Positions 38,000 to 46,997 of a DNA stretch of 64,000 nt are shown here, piece by piece. The translations under genes and the position numbers were made by a program. The stretch lies in the NCBI RefSeq assembly GCF_000002425.4, contig NC_037254.1, positions 6,244,144 through 6,308,143 on the forward strand. Direction: 5' to 3'. Every line of letters starts with the position of its first letter. Within the stretch, counting starts at the first letter, position 1. The notes under the pieces are model-generated. The model was not told the DNA's origin. It did no database searches and worked only from the letters and a program-made list of their open reading frames with translations. This stretch comes from Physcomitrium patens (taxonomy: Eukaryota; Streptophyta; Bryopsida; Funariales; Funariaceae).

Positions 38000-38715
38000 T
38001 ATATATTTCATACAAACACATAGGTACATGTATTAAGCAAATAAACATAATGTAGAATAAATCTAATTTAAAAAAAATATATCAATCTATATTTTTTCTA
38101 ACATGTAGTTTGTAATAATTTTAATATATTTATATATGGAAATTAAAAAGTAATTTATTCAAACTTTGAAATGATAATACTCTGAATAAATTAAATACCT
38201 GAATGATAAAATTAAAATAGTACATTTTAAACAAATCAAAGACATAAAAATAGATTTTTTCAGATTAAAAAAATAATTTGATTGATATGAAATCTCTAAT
38301 ATTTACATAATTTAATAGAAAAGTACTGATGTATCATTTATTTAGAGACTTTAAAAATCATAGAAATCTTATATTACCTTTTATCAGATCATTGACGCTC
38401 ATGTATTTCTTTGAAAGTATCTAAGAAACTTCTATAATATTCTAAAAGCTTCTTTAATAGCTTAAAATCTTTTAAAGTCATTCAAAGACTGATATAGAAA
38501 ATTCTTCATATTTCTAAATTAGTTTACAATGTTTAGAACTTTTCCCAAAAATCTTGTTAGGACCTAGTTCCTATAGTAAAAATAAGGGGGTAAAAAAATA
38601 AACACTTTAGTCCTATCCATTCATTTTTTTAAAAATTAATTTAATTATTTAAATTAAATTTTCAAAAAATTAAAAAATTAAAAAGTTTCTAGTCTCTTAT
38701 GTAACATAGTATCTC

Positions 38716-38757
<42 letters not shown>

Positions 38758-39215
38758 AGTCTCCTGGTTCTATTTTATTTTTGTTTTATTTTTTACCTTT
38801 AATAGTTTTGTACAAATTTTTATTTTATAGAAGTTTTATATTCTTTAAAGTAAAAAAATTACTATCTTTTTTGAAGGATTATATTCGATCTTAAAGGTTA
38901 CAAAATATCCACTTTTGAGTTCAGATTATACCTAAGAATAATCTTTATTTAAAAAACCGAATGTTCAATTAATTTTTTATTTATAAAATTTTATTACTAT
39001 TATTATTATTATTTGAAGTACTATTTTTTTAATATTTTAATTTTTTCTATATACATATAGGTGTAGGATAAATTGAAAAGTGAGTAGATATTTTTGGCCT
39101 TTGATATTACTAATATGTTTTAAATTAAGAAAATAATCTTCTTCTAAACTAAAATTGTAACTAAATATTATATTTGTACAAAAAATTATTAATTTATAGT
39201 AGTAAGCAAAATTAA
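37441..39215. other. AT-rich intergenic DNA
   Basis: Contains a (TA)n/(CA)n tract at about 37962-38000, a poly-T run at about 38718-38750 and an (ATT)n tract near 38995. No gene recognised. It ends at the target-site duplication of copy B. Confidence 0.7.
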
Positions 39216-39220
39216 ATAGA
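39216..39220. repeat. Target-site duplication of copy B (left)
   Basis: ATAGA directly before the left LTR, repeated at 47593-47597 directly after the right LTR. The 5-bp length is normal for Ty3/gypsy integration. Confidence 0.93.
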
Positions 39221-39781
39221 TGTCAAGGACAAGAACTCGATGAAAAAACAATTCAAAGAAGTGAGCCTTCACTCAAAGAGAGATAACGAAATATAAATAA
39301 ACAAGTATATATATTGAAAGAGAAACTGGAATGGCTATTGCCAAAAGACAAGAAAACTAGAGACCCTTGAAACTAGACTAGAAGCAAGAAAGGAGTTGAC
39401 AAGAGTGAAGAAGCCTTCACTCTTGTCTCTATATATACTATCTAACTAGGGGCTACGTGGCGACATTCTATAGGACCTCCAATATGTGTTGACTTTGTAG
39501 GACACATGCCTTGACTTACAAGGCAAGTTTTTCTACGTGTGGGCGACATAGTTAGCTTGATCTTCAAGCTAACAACATGTGTGGCACATGGCCAACTTGT
39601 TGACCACGTTTCTAATCCAAAAGGTCAATTAAAGACACCTATGAAGTCAAAGCAGCATCTATGAAGCTTCTAGGAAGCTTCCATATTAAATACTATAGAA
39701 TTAATTTATTTTTACCTACTTTTACTTACTTCTACCTATTTGTATATGTAATTAGTAGATTACATGATTATATTTGTGACA
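39221..39781 (-). repeat. 3' LTR of copy B
   Basis: 561 bp, TGTCA to TGACA on the plus strand. It contains the 30-nt hairpin (39398-39427), a TATATATA box next to it and the ABRE-type TACGTGGC at 39454-39461. A GAAGCTTC-N3-GAAGCTTC pair lies near 39663-39681. Near-identical to the 5' LTR except for the 35-bp insertion there. Confidence 0.96.
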
Positions 39782-39784
39782 TTA

Positions 39785-39795
39785 CCCTCCCTTCT
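39785..39795 (-). other. Polypurine tract of copy B
   Basis: On the minus strand AGAAGGGAGGG lies three bases upstream of the 3' LTR, where plus-strand DNA synthesis of an LTR element is primed. Confidence 0.75.
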
Positions 39796-39948
39796 AGGGA
39801 CGAGTTCCACGAGGAGCGGTCATCATATGTTGAGAAAATCTATGATGCGACAAATTATATTCACCACATACTCTCATCTTTGTTCTCTTCGAAGATGATT
39901 GATAGGGCCTCTTAACCATCGGTAGTGTCCCATACCAAGGCGAGAAGA

Positions 39949-40245
39949 CTACCCAGTTATTTGATCATTGTTGAGGCCTTCGTAACTTCCTTCGAATAGA
40001 ATATTTGGAACACCATCAGGAGTTGTTCCTACCTCTAACACAATCACCAAACATCGGGAGTCCCTTCCCAAATCGTGATACCAAACGCGTTGTATCTCGC
40101 CATCTATTCGAGGAAGAACATGTCGTTCTTGAAGATCTTCATCTCGATTGCGTCGTCTTGAAGGTTGTGACAATCGTAATGTCTCGTCCGGCAGGTCAGC
40201 AAATGAAGGCTCTTGAGTCAAATCCGCTGCTTGTTGGTTCTCCAT
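39949..40245 (-). CDS. Extra short frame between chromodomain and 3' LTR
   Basis: ATG-initiated 98-codon frame in the sense direction of copy B, downstream of pol and in a different frame from it. It is charged (QPSRRRNRDEDLQER) without membrane segments, so it does not look like an envelope protein. No family recognised. It may be an accessory protein, an out-of-frame continuation of pol, or chance. The first part of copy A ends before this region, so no comparison is possible within the window. Confidence 0.25.
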   Translation of the reverse strand: MENQQAADLTQEPSFADLPDETLRLSQPSRRRNRDEDLQERHVLPRIDGEIQRVWYHDLGRDSRCLVIVLEVGTTPDGVPNILFEGSYEGLNNDQITG

Positions 40246-40339
40246 CTCCTGAGCGTCACTACTACAAAGAAGCTACGAACAAGAATTGAAAGTAGAATGT
40301 TATCTTGCCTAGATATTGTTTCTTTTATAAAGAAGGTTT

Positions 40340-40857
40340 TCATCTTGATTTTGATGGATGTCGTCGATGAAAAGCCTCCACTGTCTTTGCTGCATTTGCA
40401 AGATTCTTTATTGGCTCCCATGTGCGTTCACTAATACCATATCCGTGCCACTGGACAAGATATTCTAATTTATTTCGGTGCCACCTTGAATCTAAGACTT
40501 CTTCTACTTCAAACTCTTCATTATTGTCCACTTCTATAGGAGGAGGTAGAACTTGTCGTCTTCTTGGTATGTCCACTATCTTGTATGGTTCAAGAAAAGA
40601 CACGTGGAATACTAGATGGATTTTTATTGATTTCGGTAGATGTAAACGATATGCAACTGGATTGATTTGTACAGAAAGAGAAAATGGTCCTAGCCTCCGA
40701 TAGTCCAACTTGTCACATGGACGAGTGGTCTTGATATTGCGATGAAGTAACCATACCTTATCACCCAAGATGAATGATGGTTGTTCCTTTCGATAGACAT
40801 CCACATTGACCTTTTGTTGTTCTTGAGCCTCTTTTAACTGCGCCTTCATCGTTGCAT
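40340..40857 (-). pseudogene. Integrase C-terminus with chromodomain (copy B)
   Basis: The open block begins with the integrase tail (KVWLLHRNIKTTRPCDKLD, then YRLHLPKSIKIHLVFHVSFL) and ends in a chromodomain, with EFEVEEVLDSRW, LEYLVQWHGY and TWEPIKNL in order over about the last 55 residues. Chromodomains of chromoviruses steer integration towards particular chromatin. It is separated from the integrase core (42807 upwards) by the nested element, whose duplicated GTAGC lies at 40858-40862. Confidence 0.93.
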
Positions 40858-40862
40858 GTAGC

Positions 40863-41282
40863 TGTCATGGACATACATTGGAAGATTCTTCGAATATTCT
40901 CTAAATATTCTCTAAAGATTCCTTTAGAAGGTTCTAGAAGATTCTTAGAATATTCCCTAAAGATTCTCTTAGAAGATTCTAGAATATTCTTAGAAGGTTT
41001 TAGAATATTCTGATAGATTCTAGGAAGTTGCTCGAGAAGTTTCCTAATTAGTAGAAGTTGTTGGAGAAGCGTCCTAGTTAGCGGAAGTAGCTCGAGAAGC
41101 TTCCTATTCAGTAGTATATATAGGAGTCGAGGCTGAAGGGTTCTTCAGTCTCGACAACACATCTCTTGGAGTTCTAGCTCACCTTTCTGGTATTGTTCTT
41201 GTACTCATCTGTTTAATCTAGTTTTGCCACTTCTTCTTGAACTTCTTGTTAGATTTCAAGTCTGTATTTTGTGTCCGTGACA
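40863..41282 (+). repeat. 5' LTR of the nested element
   Basis: 420 bp, TGTCA to TGACA. U3 contains arrays of GAA/TTC pentamers (see the regulatory entry), TATATATA at 41115-41122, the 30-nt hairpin at 41126-41155 and a conserved ACATCTCTTGGAGTT block in the R/U5 part. Confidence 0.94.
40927..41155 (+). promoter_or_regulatory. Heat-shock-element array, TATA box and hairpin of the 5' LTR
   Basis: Perfect four-pentamer heat shock elements (alternating GAA and TTC with 2-bp spacing) at 40927-40944 (GAAGGTTCTAGAAGATTC) and 40972-40989 (GAAGATTCTAGAATATTC). A third at 40993-41010 has one mismatch (TTT for TTC). They lie about 105-190 bp upstream of TATATATA (41115-41122). The hairpin at 41126-41155 follows. 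Confidence 0.7.
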
Positions 41283-41305
41283 GTTTGTCGAGACTGCATT
41301 TTCAT

Positions 41306-41317
41306 TGGTATCAGAGC
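41306..41317 (+). other. Primer binding site of the nested element
   Basis: TGGTATCAGAGC, complementary to the 3' end of plant initiator tRNA-Met. It begins 23 nt after the LTR end instead of the usual 0-5 nt. Confidence 0.75.
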
Positions 41318-41332
41318 TAGTTCCTTCTTGTT

Positions 41333-41525
41333 AGAGAGTGGATTACCCCTCTTCTTGAAGGTGTGCTAGTGTTTTAGAGGTTGCGGATTACCCTCCTCTA
41401 AACTGATATCTCTTCTTTCTCAATATTGGAGCCTTATTCTTCTTGGAGAGAGTGGATTACCCCTCATCTTGGAGTCTTAAGGCGTTTTAGAGGTTGCGGA
41501 GTACTCTCCTCTGAACCAATATTGT
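41333..41525 (+). repeat. Tandem duplication in the leader of the nested element
   Basis: Two units with a 114-bp period, starting at 41333 and 41447, each beginning AGAGAGTGGATTACCCCTC and containing TTTTAGAGGTTGCGGA; the second unit is shorter or diverged at its end. Copies A and B have a single related unit (GTAATCC blocks, plus strand 3187-3240 and 46887-46945). Confidence 0.75.
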
Positions 41526-41585
41526 CCTTTTGTCAAAACTCTTTTTTCTTCTTTCTGAAGGTTAGCCGAAGGTTAAGACGTTAAA

Positions 41586-42425
41586 ATGGCTGAAAGTTTG
41601 GAATCCAAACTAGACGCCATCATAAATGCTCTTGCCTCGTTGTCACATAGGACAACAGAGATCGAAGGAGTCATGGTAGGACTCCATAACAATGGAGCAT
41701 CTGGGATAGCGCCATCTAAAGCATATCAGCCTCAAATTTCTGCGCCAGAAGAAGCAGTTCTACCTCCATTTCAACAAGATCGAGTAGTCCTACAATGAAA
41801 GGAGCCTCGAGTTAGTCTTCCGGATAAGTTTGATGGAACTCGTTCCAAGTTTCGAGGTTTTGTCAACCAAATCAGGTTGATAACAATTTTACAGCCCGAA
41901 CGTTATCCGACGGAGGAAGCGCGTGTTGGGCTTGTTGGAACCTTGCTTACAGCACAAGCTTTGTCTTGGTTTACTCCCTTGTTCGAGAAGCGATCGCCAA
42001 TCCTGAGCAACTTTGAAACGTTCTTGGAGGCGTTTGCAGAAGCATTTGGCGAGCATGATAAAGTTCGATGGGCTACAACAAAGATCCGATCGCTACGACA
42101 AGGAACACACTCTGCATCAGTCTATGCCTCGGATTTCAGACAATTGGCAAGTGACATTAATTGGGGTGAAGAGGCGTTGGTGAGTCAGTTTTATTGGGGC
42201 TTGAAGGATGATGTGAAGGACTTGCTGTTATCTCTTCCTGATCCTCAAACGCTCAACGAAGCTATTAGCCAAGCTGTAAAGTGTGACAACCGCCTATTCC
42301 AGCGTCGCCAAGACCAACGTCCAAGACACCAAATGACTCGTTACGACGTGACTATGTCTGTAAATAGCTTAAACTCACATTCGGAGGCAACAGACATGCA
42401 AATCAACACGGCGCGTGTCCTTTAG
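41586..42425 (+). pseudogene. gag of the nested element, one stop, 3'-truncated
   Basis: From the ATG at 41586 the frame is open to a TGA at 41796-41798 (probably from CGA) and continues in the same frame to 42425, where it runs into LTR sequence. It contains SLPDKFDGTRSKFRGF, the retrotransposon gag domain (LLTAQALSWFTPLFE to LVSQFYWGLKDDVKDLLLSL) and EAISQAVKCDNRLF. The zinc knuckle and everything downstream were deleted at the junction of about 42418. The coding sequence is otherwise well preserved. Confidence 0.9.
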
Positions 42426-42801
42426 AAGGTTCTAGAAGATTCTTAGAATATTTCCTAAAGATTCTCTTAGAAGGTTCTAGAATATTCTTAGAAGGTTCTA
42501 GAATATTCTTAGAAGGTTCTAGAATATTCTGATAGATTCTAGGAAGTTGCTCGAGAAGTTTTCTAATTAGTAGAAGTTGTTGGAGAAGCGTCCTAGTTAG
42601 CGGAAGTAGCTCGAGAAGCTTCCTATTCAGTAGTATATATAGGAGTCGAGGTTGAAGGGTTCTTCAGTCTCGACAACACATCTCTTGGAGTTCTAGCTCA
42701 CCTTTCTGGTGTTGTTCTTGTACTCATCTGTTTAATCTAGTTCTGCCACTTCTTCTTGAACTTCTTGTTAGATTTCAAGTCTGTATTTTGTGTCCGTGAC
42801 A
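42419..42801 (+). repeat. 3' LTR of the nested element, 5'-truncated
   Basis: 383 bp starting at CCTTTAGAAGG, which corresponds to 40921 in the 5' LTR, so the first 58 bp of U3 are missing. It is 21 bp longer than the matching part of the 5' LTR because of one extra 21-bp repeat unit at 42470-42529. It ends GTGACA followed by the target duplication. Confidence 0.93.
42425..42674 (+). promoter_or_regulatory. Heat-shock-element array, TATA box and hairpin of the 3' LTR
   Basis: Four perfect four-pentamer units: 42425-42442 and three tandem copies of GAAGGTTCTAGAATATTC at 42470-42487, 42491-42508 and 42512-42529, separated by TTA (21-bp period). TATA at about 42634-42641; hairpin at 42645-42674. 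Confidence 0.7.
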
Positions 42802-42806
42802 GTAGC

Positions 42807-43459
42807 TTTGATAAATGAATCGCCAAATCTTTCGCAGCAGGATTATCAACTTTTGAAAAGTCAAAAGTATCAAGTCATCGATGATAACCATAATTAGCAA
42901 AGAAAGGTGTTTGTTTTGTAGAAGAATGTACCGTGTTATTGTAAGCAAACTCTGCCAATGGCAAAATAATTGTCCAATCATCTTGTTGGTAATTAATGAT
43001 ACATCTTAAATATTGCTTCAAAACTTGATTAATACGCTTCGTTTGTCCATCAGTTTGAGGATGGAATACCAAAGATAGTTTTATATCCACTTTTAGAATC
43101 TTGAAAAGAGTACGCCAAAATCTTGATATAAATTGAGATCCCCTATCTGATATAATATCCTTGGGTAATCCATGATAGCGATAGATATTGTCAAGAAAGA
43201 GCTTAGCTGTTTCTTCACCTGTGATAGATTTTGTACATGGTACAAAATGTGCCATCTTGGTAAAACGATCTACTATCATGAATTTAGAGTCATAAGAACC
43301 TGAGATTGGAAGATCCGTGATGAAGTCCATAGAAATAGAAGACCATGGTTGTTCTGGAATGGGTAATGGCTGAAGAAGTCCAAAAGGTCGATAACGAGGA
43401 GTTTTCAAACTTGAGCAAACATCACATGATTGTACAAAATCTTTAACTGCCTTCCACAT
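42807..43459 (-). pseudogene. Integrase catalytic core (copy B), inactivated
   Basis: Core with SMDFITDLP (first Asp) and ISDRGSQFISRFW (second Asp). At the DD35E Glu position the sequence reads DGQTKRINQ where related integrases have Glu, so the catalytic Glu is Lys. An in-frame TGA stands after GYHR (about 42873) where Trp is usual, and another between the zinc-binding part and the core (about 43465). The frame then runs into the nested element at 42806. Confidence 0.92.
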
Positions 43460-43468
43460 TTGAGGCCA

Positions 43469-44383
43469 TCAAAAATCCCTAGATATCAGCTCCAAAGTCT
43501 TATTATATCCAAAATATCCTGCTACAGGGAAGTCATGACGAGCTTGAAGAACACGTAAACATGCTTCTCCTTCAGGAACATATAGGCGTCCTTCAAAATA
43601 GAGTAGGTTGTTCTTGAATTCAAATTTAGAGGGATTATGAGATTTAGAAGAATTATTCTTGATATCATGAACAAGAAGGTCTAAAGACATACTTAACTGG
43701 ACTTGCTTAAGAAAAATTAAATCAATAGTCAATGTTGATTTTATTGCTCGAAGATGAAATTGCTCCGGCTTCAAAAGAACCATTCTTTGTTGCTCAAAAG
43801 CTGCATCTCCTTCTTTTGGTGCAAGATAAGAACGTCTAGACAAGGCATCAGACAAACCTTGTTGTTTTTCTAGTCGATAAGTGATGATGAACTCAAATCT
43901 TGATAAAGACATGCTCCAATGAGCTTGAAGACAATTTAATGCACGTGCTGACATAAAATATTCGAGGTTCTTGTGATCCGTATACACGGTGACTAGACTG
44001 GAAGCACCTTGTAGATAATGATGCCATTCTTGAAAAGAATCCACAATTGCAAGAAGTTCTTTGTCGTGGATCTCATAATTGATTTCTACTGCTGAGAATT
44101 TTCTTGAATGAAAGGCTATTGGATGAAGTTTGTCATCTGTTCCCATTTGTGATAAAACTGCACCCAGAGCAAAGTCTGATGCATCTGTTTCCATAAAGAA
44201 TGCTTTGGAAAAATCAACACAATACAAGATTGGTGCAGAAACAAATGCTGTCTTCAAAGATTCAAAAGCAACTTCCGCTTCTTGATTCCATTGGAGTTTG
44301 TCTTTACAAGTCAAACGTGTAAGTGAAGTTGTAACTCGAGAGAAGTCTTTGATGAAGATTTGATAGTAGTTGGCAAATCCCAA
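43469..44383 (-). pseudogene. RT thumb, RNase H and integrase zinc-binding region (copy B)
   Basis: A 304-codon open block. RNase H is intact by eye (METDASDFALG, EIHDKELLAIV, YTDHKNLE). The following integrase N-terminus reads VAGYFGYNKTLELISRDF, with Tyr where the HHCC zinc site usually has His (AGHFG in related elements). The upstream join at about 44400 carries a TAG stop where the family has Trp. Confidence 0.9.
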
Positions 44384-44419
44384 AAAACATTGGACATCTC
44401 TTACCGTTTTTGGGATCTT

Positions 44420-45046
44420 CTAGTCTATAATAGTTTGAATTTTCTTAGGATCCATCATAAGTCCATCATTTGAAATGATGTAATCTAAGAAATCGACTTG
44501 AGTAGTGTGGAATACACACTTTTTTATCTCGGCATAGAGTCGTGCATCTCTTAATTTTTGTAACACACGACGAACATGAAGTTCATGTTCTTTTGGATTC
44601 TTAGAATAAATCAAGATGTCGTTTAGATAACATACCACAAAATCGTCCAAAATCTCTTGAAAAACATCATTCATTAGATGTTGAAAAGCTGTTGGTGCAT
44701 TTGTAAGTCCAAAAGGCATGACGTTGTATTCAAAATGTCCATACCTAGTTCGAAACGCAGTCTTCCATTCATCTCCTTCTTTGATGCATACTAGATTGTA
44801 TGCTCCCCAAAGATCTATTATTCTATAGATCTTAGCTTGATTCAACTGATCAAAAAGTCCAGATATTAAAGGTAGTGGATACCTGTTCTTCATGGTAATC
44901 TTGTTGAGTCCTCGATAATCAACACACATCCGTAATGATCCATCTTTTTTCTTCACAAATAGAATTGAAGCTCCTGCCGGAGATTTAGAATGGCGTATGA
45001 AATTCTTAGCTAGATTTTCTTCAATATACTCCTTGAGTTTAGCCAA
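44420..45046 (-). pseudogene. Reverse transcriptase fingers/palm (copy B), inactivated
   Basis: A 208-codon open block with [20 protein letters not shown], the [10 protein letters not shown] motif and the palm. The catalytic box reads YLND instead of YLDD (AAC for the GAC seen in copy A at 742-1017), which removes a metal-binding Asp. The frame is broken on both sides. Confidence 0.93.
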
Positions 45047-45130
45047 TTCATTTTGTGATAAACTGTAGATTGGTCTAAATGGCGGTTGTGCTCCTTCTTG
45101 AAGGTCAATTGAGCAATCATAGGAACGATG

Positions 45131-45772
45131 TTATGGGAGTGTATCTGCATTCTTTTTTTCAAATACATCTTGAAATTCTTGATATTGGCTTGGAATGCCA
45201 CTTGAAGTCTTTTCACCAGTAGAAACGGGTGTCGCATAAATAATATATGGTGATTCTTTCATAATAGCATGCAAGAAAGCTTTTGTACCTATAAATACGG
45301 GTTTAATTAAACTAGACTTATGACTCTCTACTTGATTAACTACATTGTTAGTTATACTTTTAGAGAAATTAAGAGTTTGGAAAATCCAATCTATTTGAGG
45401 GTTATATTTTTCTAACCACGATAAACCTAAAATGACTAGATTAGAGGAAGATCTAATGATATTAAATACTACAAAACTATTATGACCATTGATTATTACT
45501 TCTATAGGAAGGATTTCATGAGTAATATCTCCAGAAGACAATGGACGACCATCTATGACTTCTATATGAACAGGTTTAGTTTTTTTTACTAAAGATATGC
45601 TATGTCTTTTAGTAAATTCTTCATCTAAAAAACATGCTGAGGCTCTTGAATCTAACAAGGCAAAGACTTTGTAATGTTTAGGTCCTAAAATAATATTTAA
45701 TGTAAAACAAGGAGAGGGCTCTGAGGAGAGAATAGGACCTTTACTAGATGTTGTGCAAGGTTCCAGCCGCAC
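45131..45772 (-). pseudogene. Aspartic protease region (copy B), inactivated
   Basis: A 213-codon open block. The catalytic triad reads DSR where copy A has DSG (AGA for GGA). Downstream it runs into the protease-RT linker ending DVFEKKNADTLP, typical of gypsy elements just before RT. Confidence 0.9.
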
Positions 45773-45786
45773 GGTCCCTATTGTAG

Positions 45787-46785
45787 CTAGACAAACTTGT
45801 TTTCCAACATATTATCTTCTTTCACAGCCATACTCCTCATTTTGTGATTGTGTCGTTTCTTTGGATAATGTTGAGCAGTGTGCTTTGGTTCTCCACAATA
45901 TAAACATAATCCTTCTTGACGACGACGAGTCTTTTCTTGCTTAGTAAGAGGTTTGAAACGTACTGCATTAATTTGTATATCCTCTACTTTCGAATGTATG
46001 TGTTGAAGAGATGTTGGTGTTGCCATTGAATTATAGTAATATTGAGGTCCACTTATACGGTTCTCAGATCAGAATTCAAAAAGGCGATTGTCGCACTTTA
46101 GAGCAAAGTGAATTGCTTGATTCAATGTTTGAGGATCAGATAAGTTGAGCATTAATTTTTTTACCTCATATTGTAATCCATAGAAAAATTGGCTAATAAG
46201 TGCAGCATCATCCTACTTGATATCAGTTACAAGTTGACAAAATTGTGAAGCATATAACGTTACTGATCGATTGCCTTGTTGTAAAATACGGATCTTATTG
46301 GTTGCAACACGAATTGCATCATGTTCTCCATACATGGATCAAAACTCTGCCAAAAAAGCCTCTAGATTATCCAATATTGGATCTCGTCATTCAAGAAAAG
46401 ATGAAAACCATGATAGTGCTGAACCTGAAAGAAACATACCAATGAATCTAACTTGCGATCTTGGAGTTGGATAGCTTTGGGGTTGAAGTTCAATCAGAAG
46501 TTGCACTTGATTGATAAATCTTCAAAACTTAGATCTCGTGCCATCAAACTTCTCGGGTAGGACAATTCTTAGTTCTCTAACATTTGAAGGGCGTTCCACC
46601 ATAGGAGAAAGGATATGGTTTGGTGCAGATATTGAAGCAGCTCCAACCATTTCTATATCTTCACTTCCTGCCAATCTTATTACTCCTTATGGTGGTAAAT
46701 TGAGTTGATGCATCACAAGCATTAACTCCCTCAATTGCTCTTGCATTTGTACCATTGCACTCTTCATTTCAACAAGTTCTGCCAT
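45787..46785 (-). pseudogene. gag of copy B, broken
   Basis: The start ATG at 46785 matches that of copy A at 3082. The capsid part is split by several stops (for example TGA at about 46072 where copy A has CGA). The last block (46026-45787) contains the zinc knuckle CLYCGEPKHTAQHYPKK, in which the final Cys of CCHC is Tyr (TAT for TGT in copy A). Confidence 0.9.
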
Positions 46786-46997
46786 GATAACACTTAGAAG
46801 AGAGAAGATGTCTAATATCGCTCAAGACAAATAGAAGAGAGGACTTGAGAACAAAGAAAATACTAAGGACAATATCAGTTTAGAAGAGGGTAATCCGTAA
46901 CTTCTAATATGCTTATATCTTATCAAGAAAAAGAAGTAATCCACTCTTAATCAAGATTAGACAAAGCTCTGATATTGCAGGTGTACTCTTGTCAATC

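Larger units (their letters stand above)
40863..42801 (+). mobile_element. Nested gag-only LTR retroelement
   Basis: A 1939-bp plus-strand insertion inside the integrase gene of copy B, flanked by a perfect 5-bp duplication GTAGC (40858-40862 and 42802-42806). Order: 5' LTR (40863-41282), leader with primer binding site TGGTATCAGAGC (41306-41317), gag (41586-42425), then directly a 3' LTR missing its first 58 bp (42419-42801). There is no protease, RT or integrase and no polypurine tract. The gag sequence (KFDGTRSKFRGFVNQ) is related to that of copies A and B, so it belongs to a sister family. The relic at 3856-4099 is an older member. Confidence 0.93.

Noticed and set aside
40005..40703. Plus-strand frames over the copy B integrase tail
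   Set aside because: They are antisense shadows of the chromodomain-bearing minus-strand coding sequence.
42470..42529. CRISPR-like direct repeats
   Set aside because: Units are adjoining 21-bp tandem repeats without spacers, in a eukaryotic LTR.
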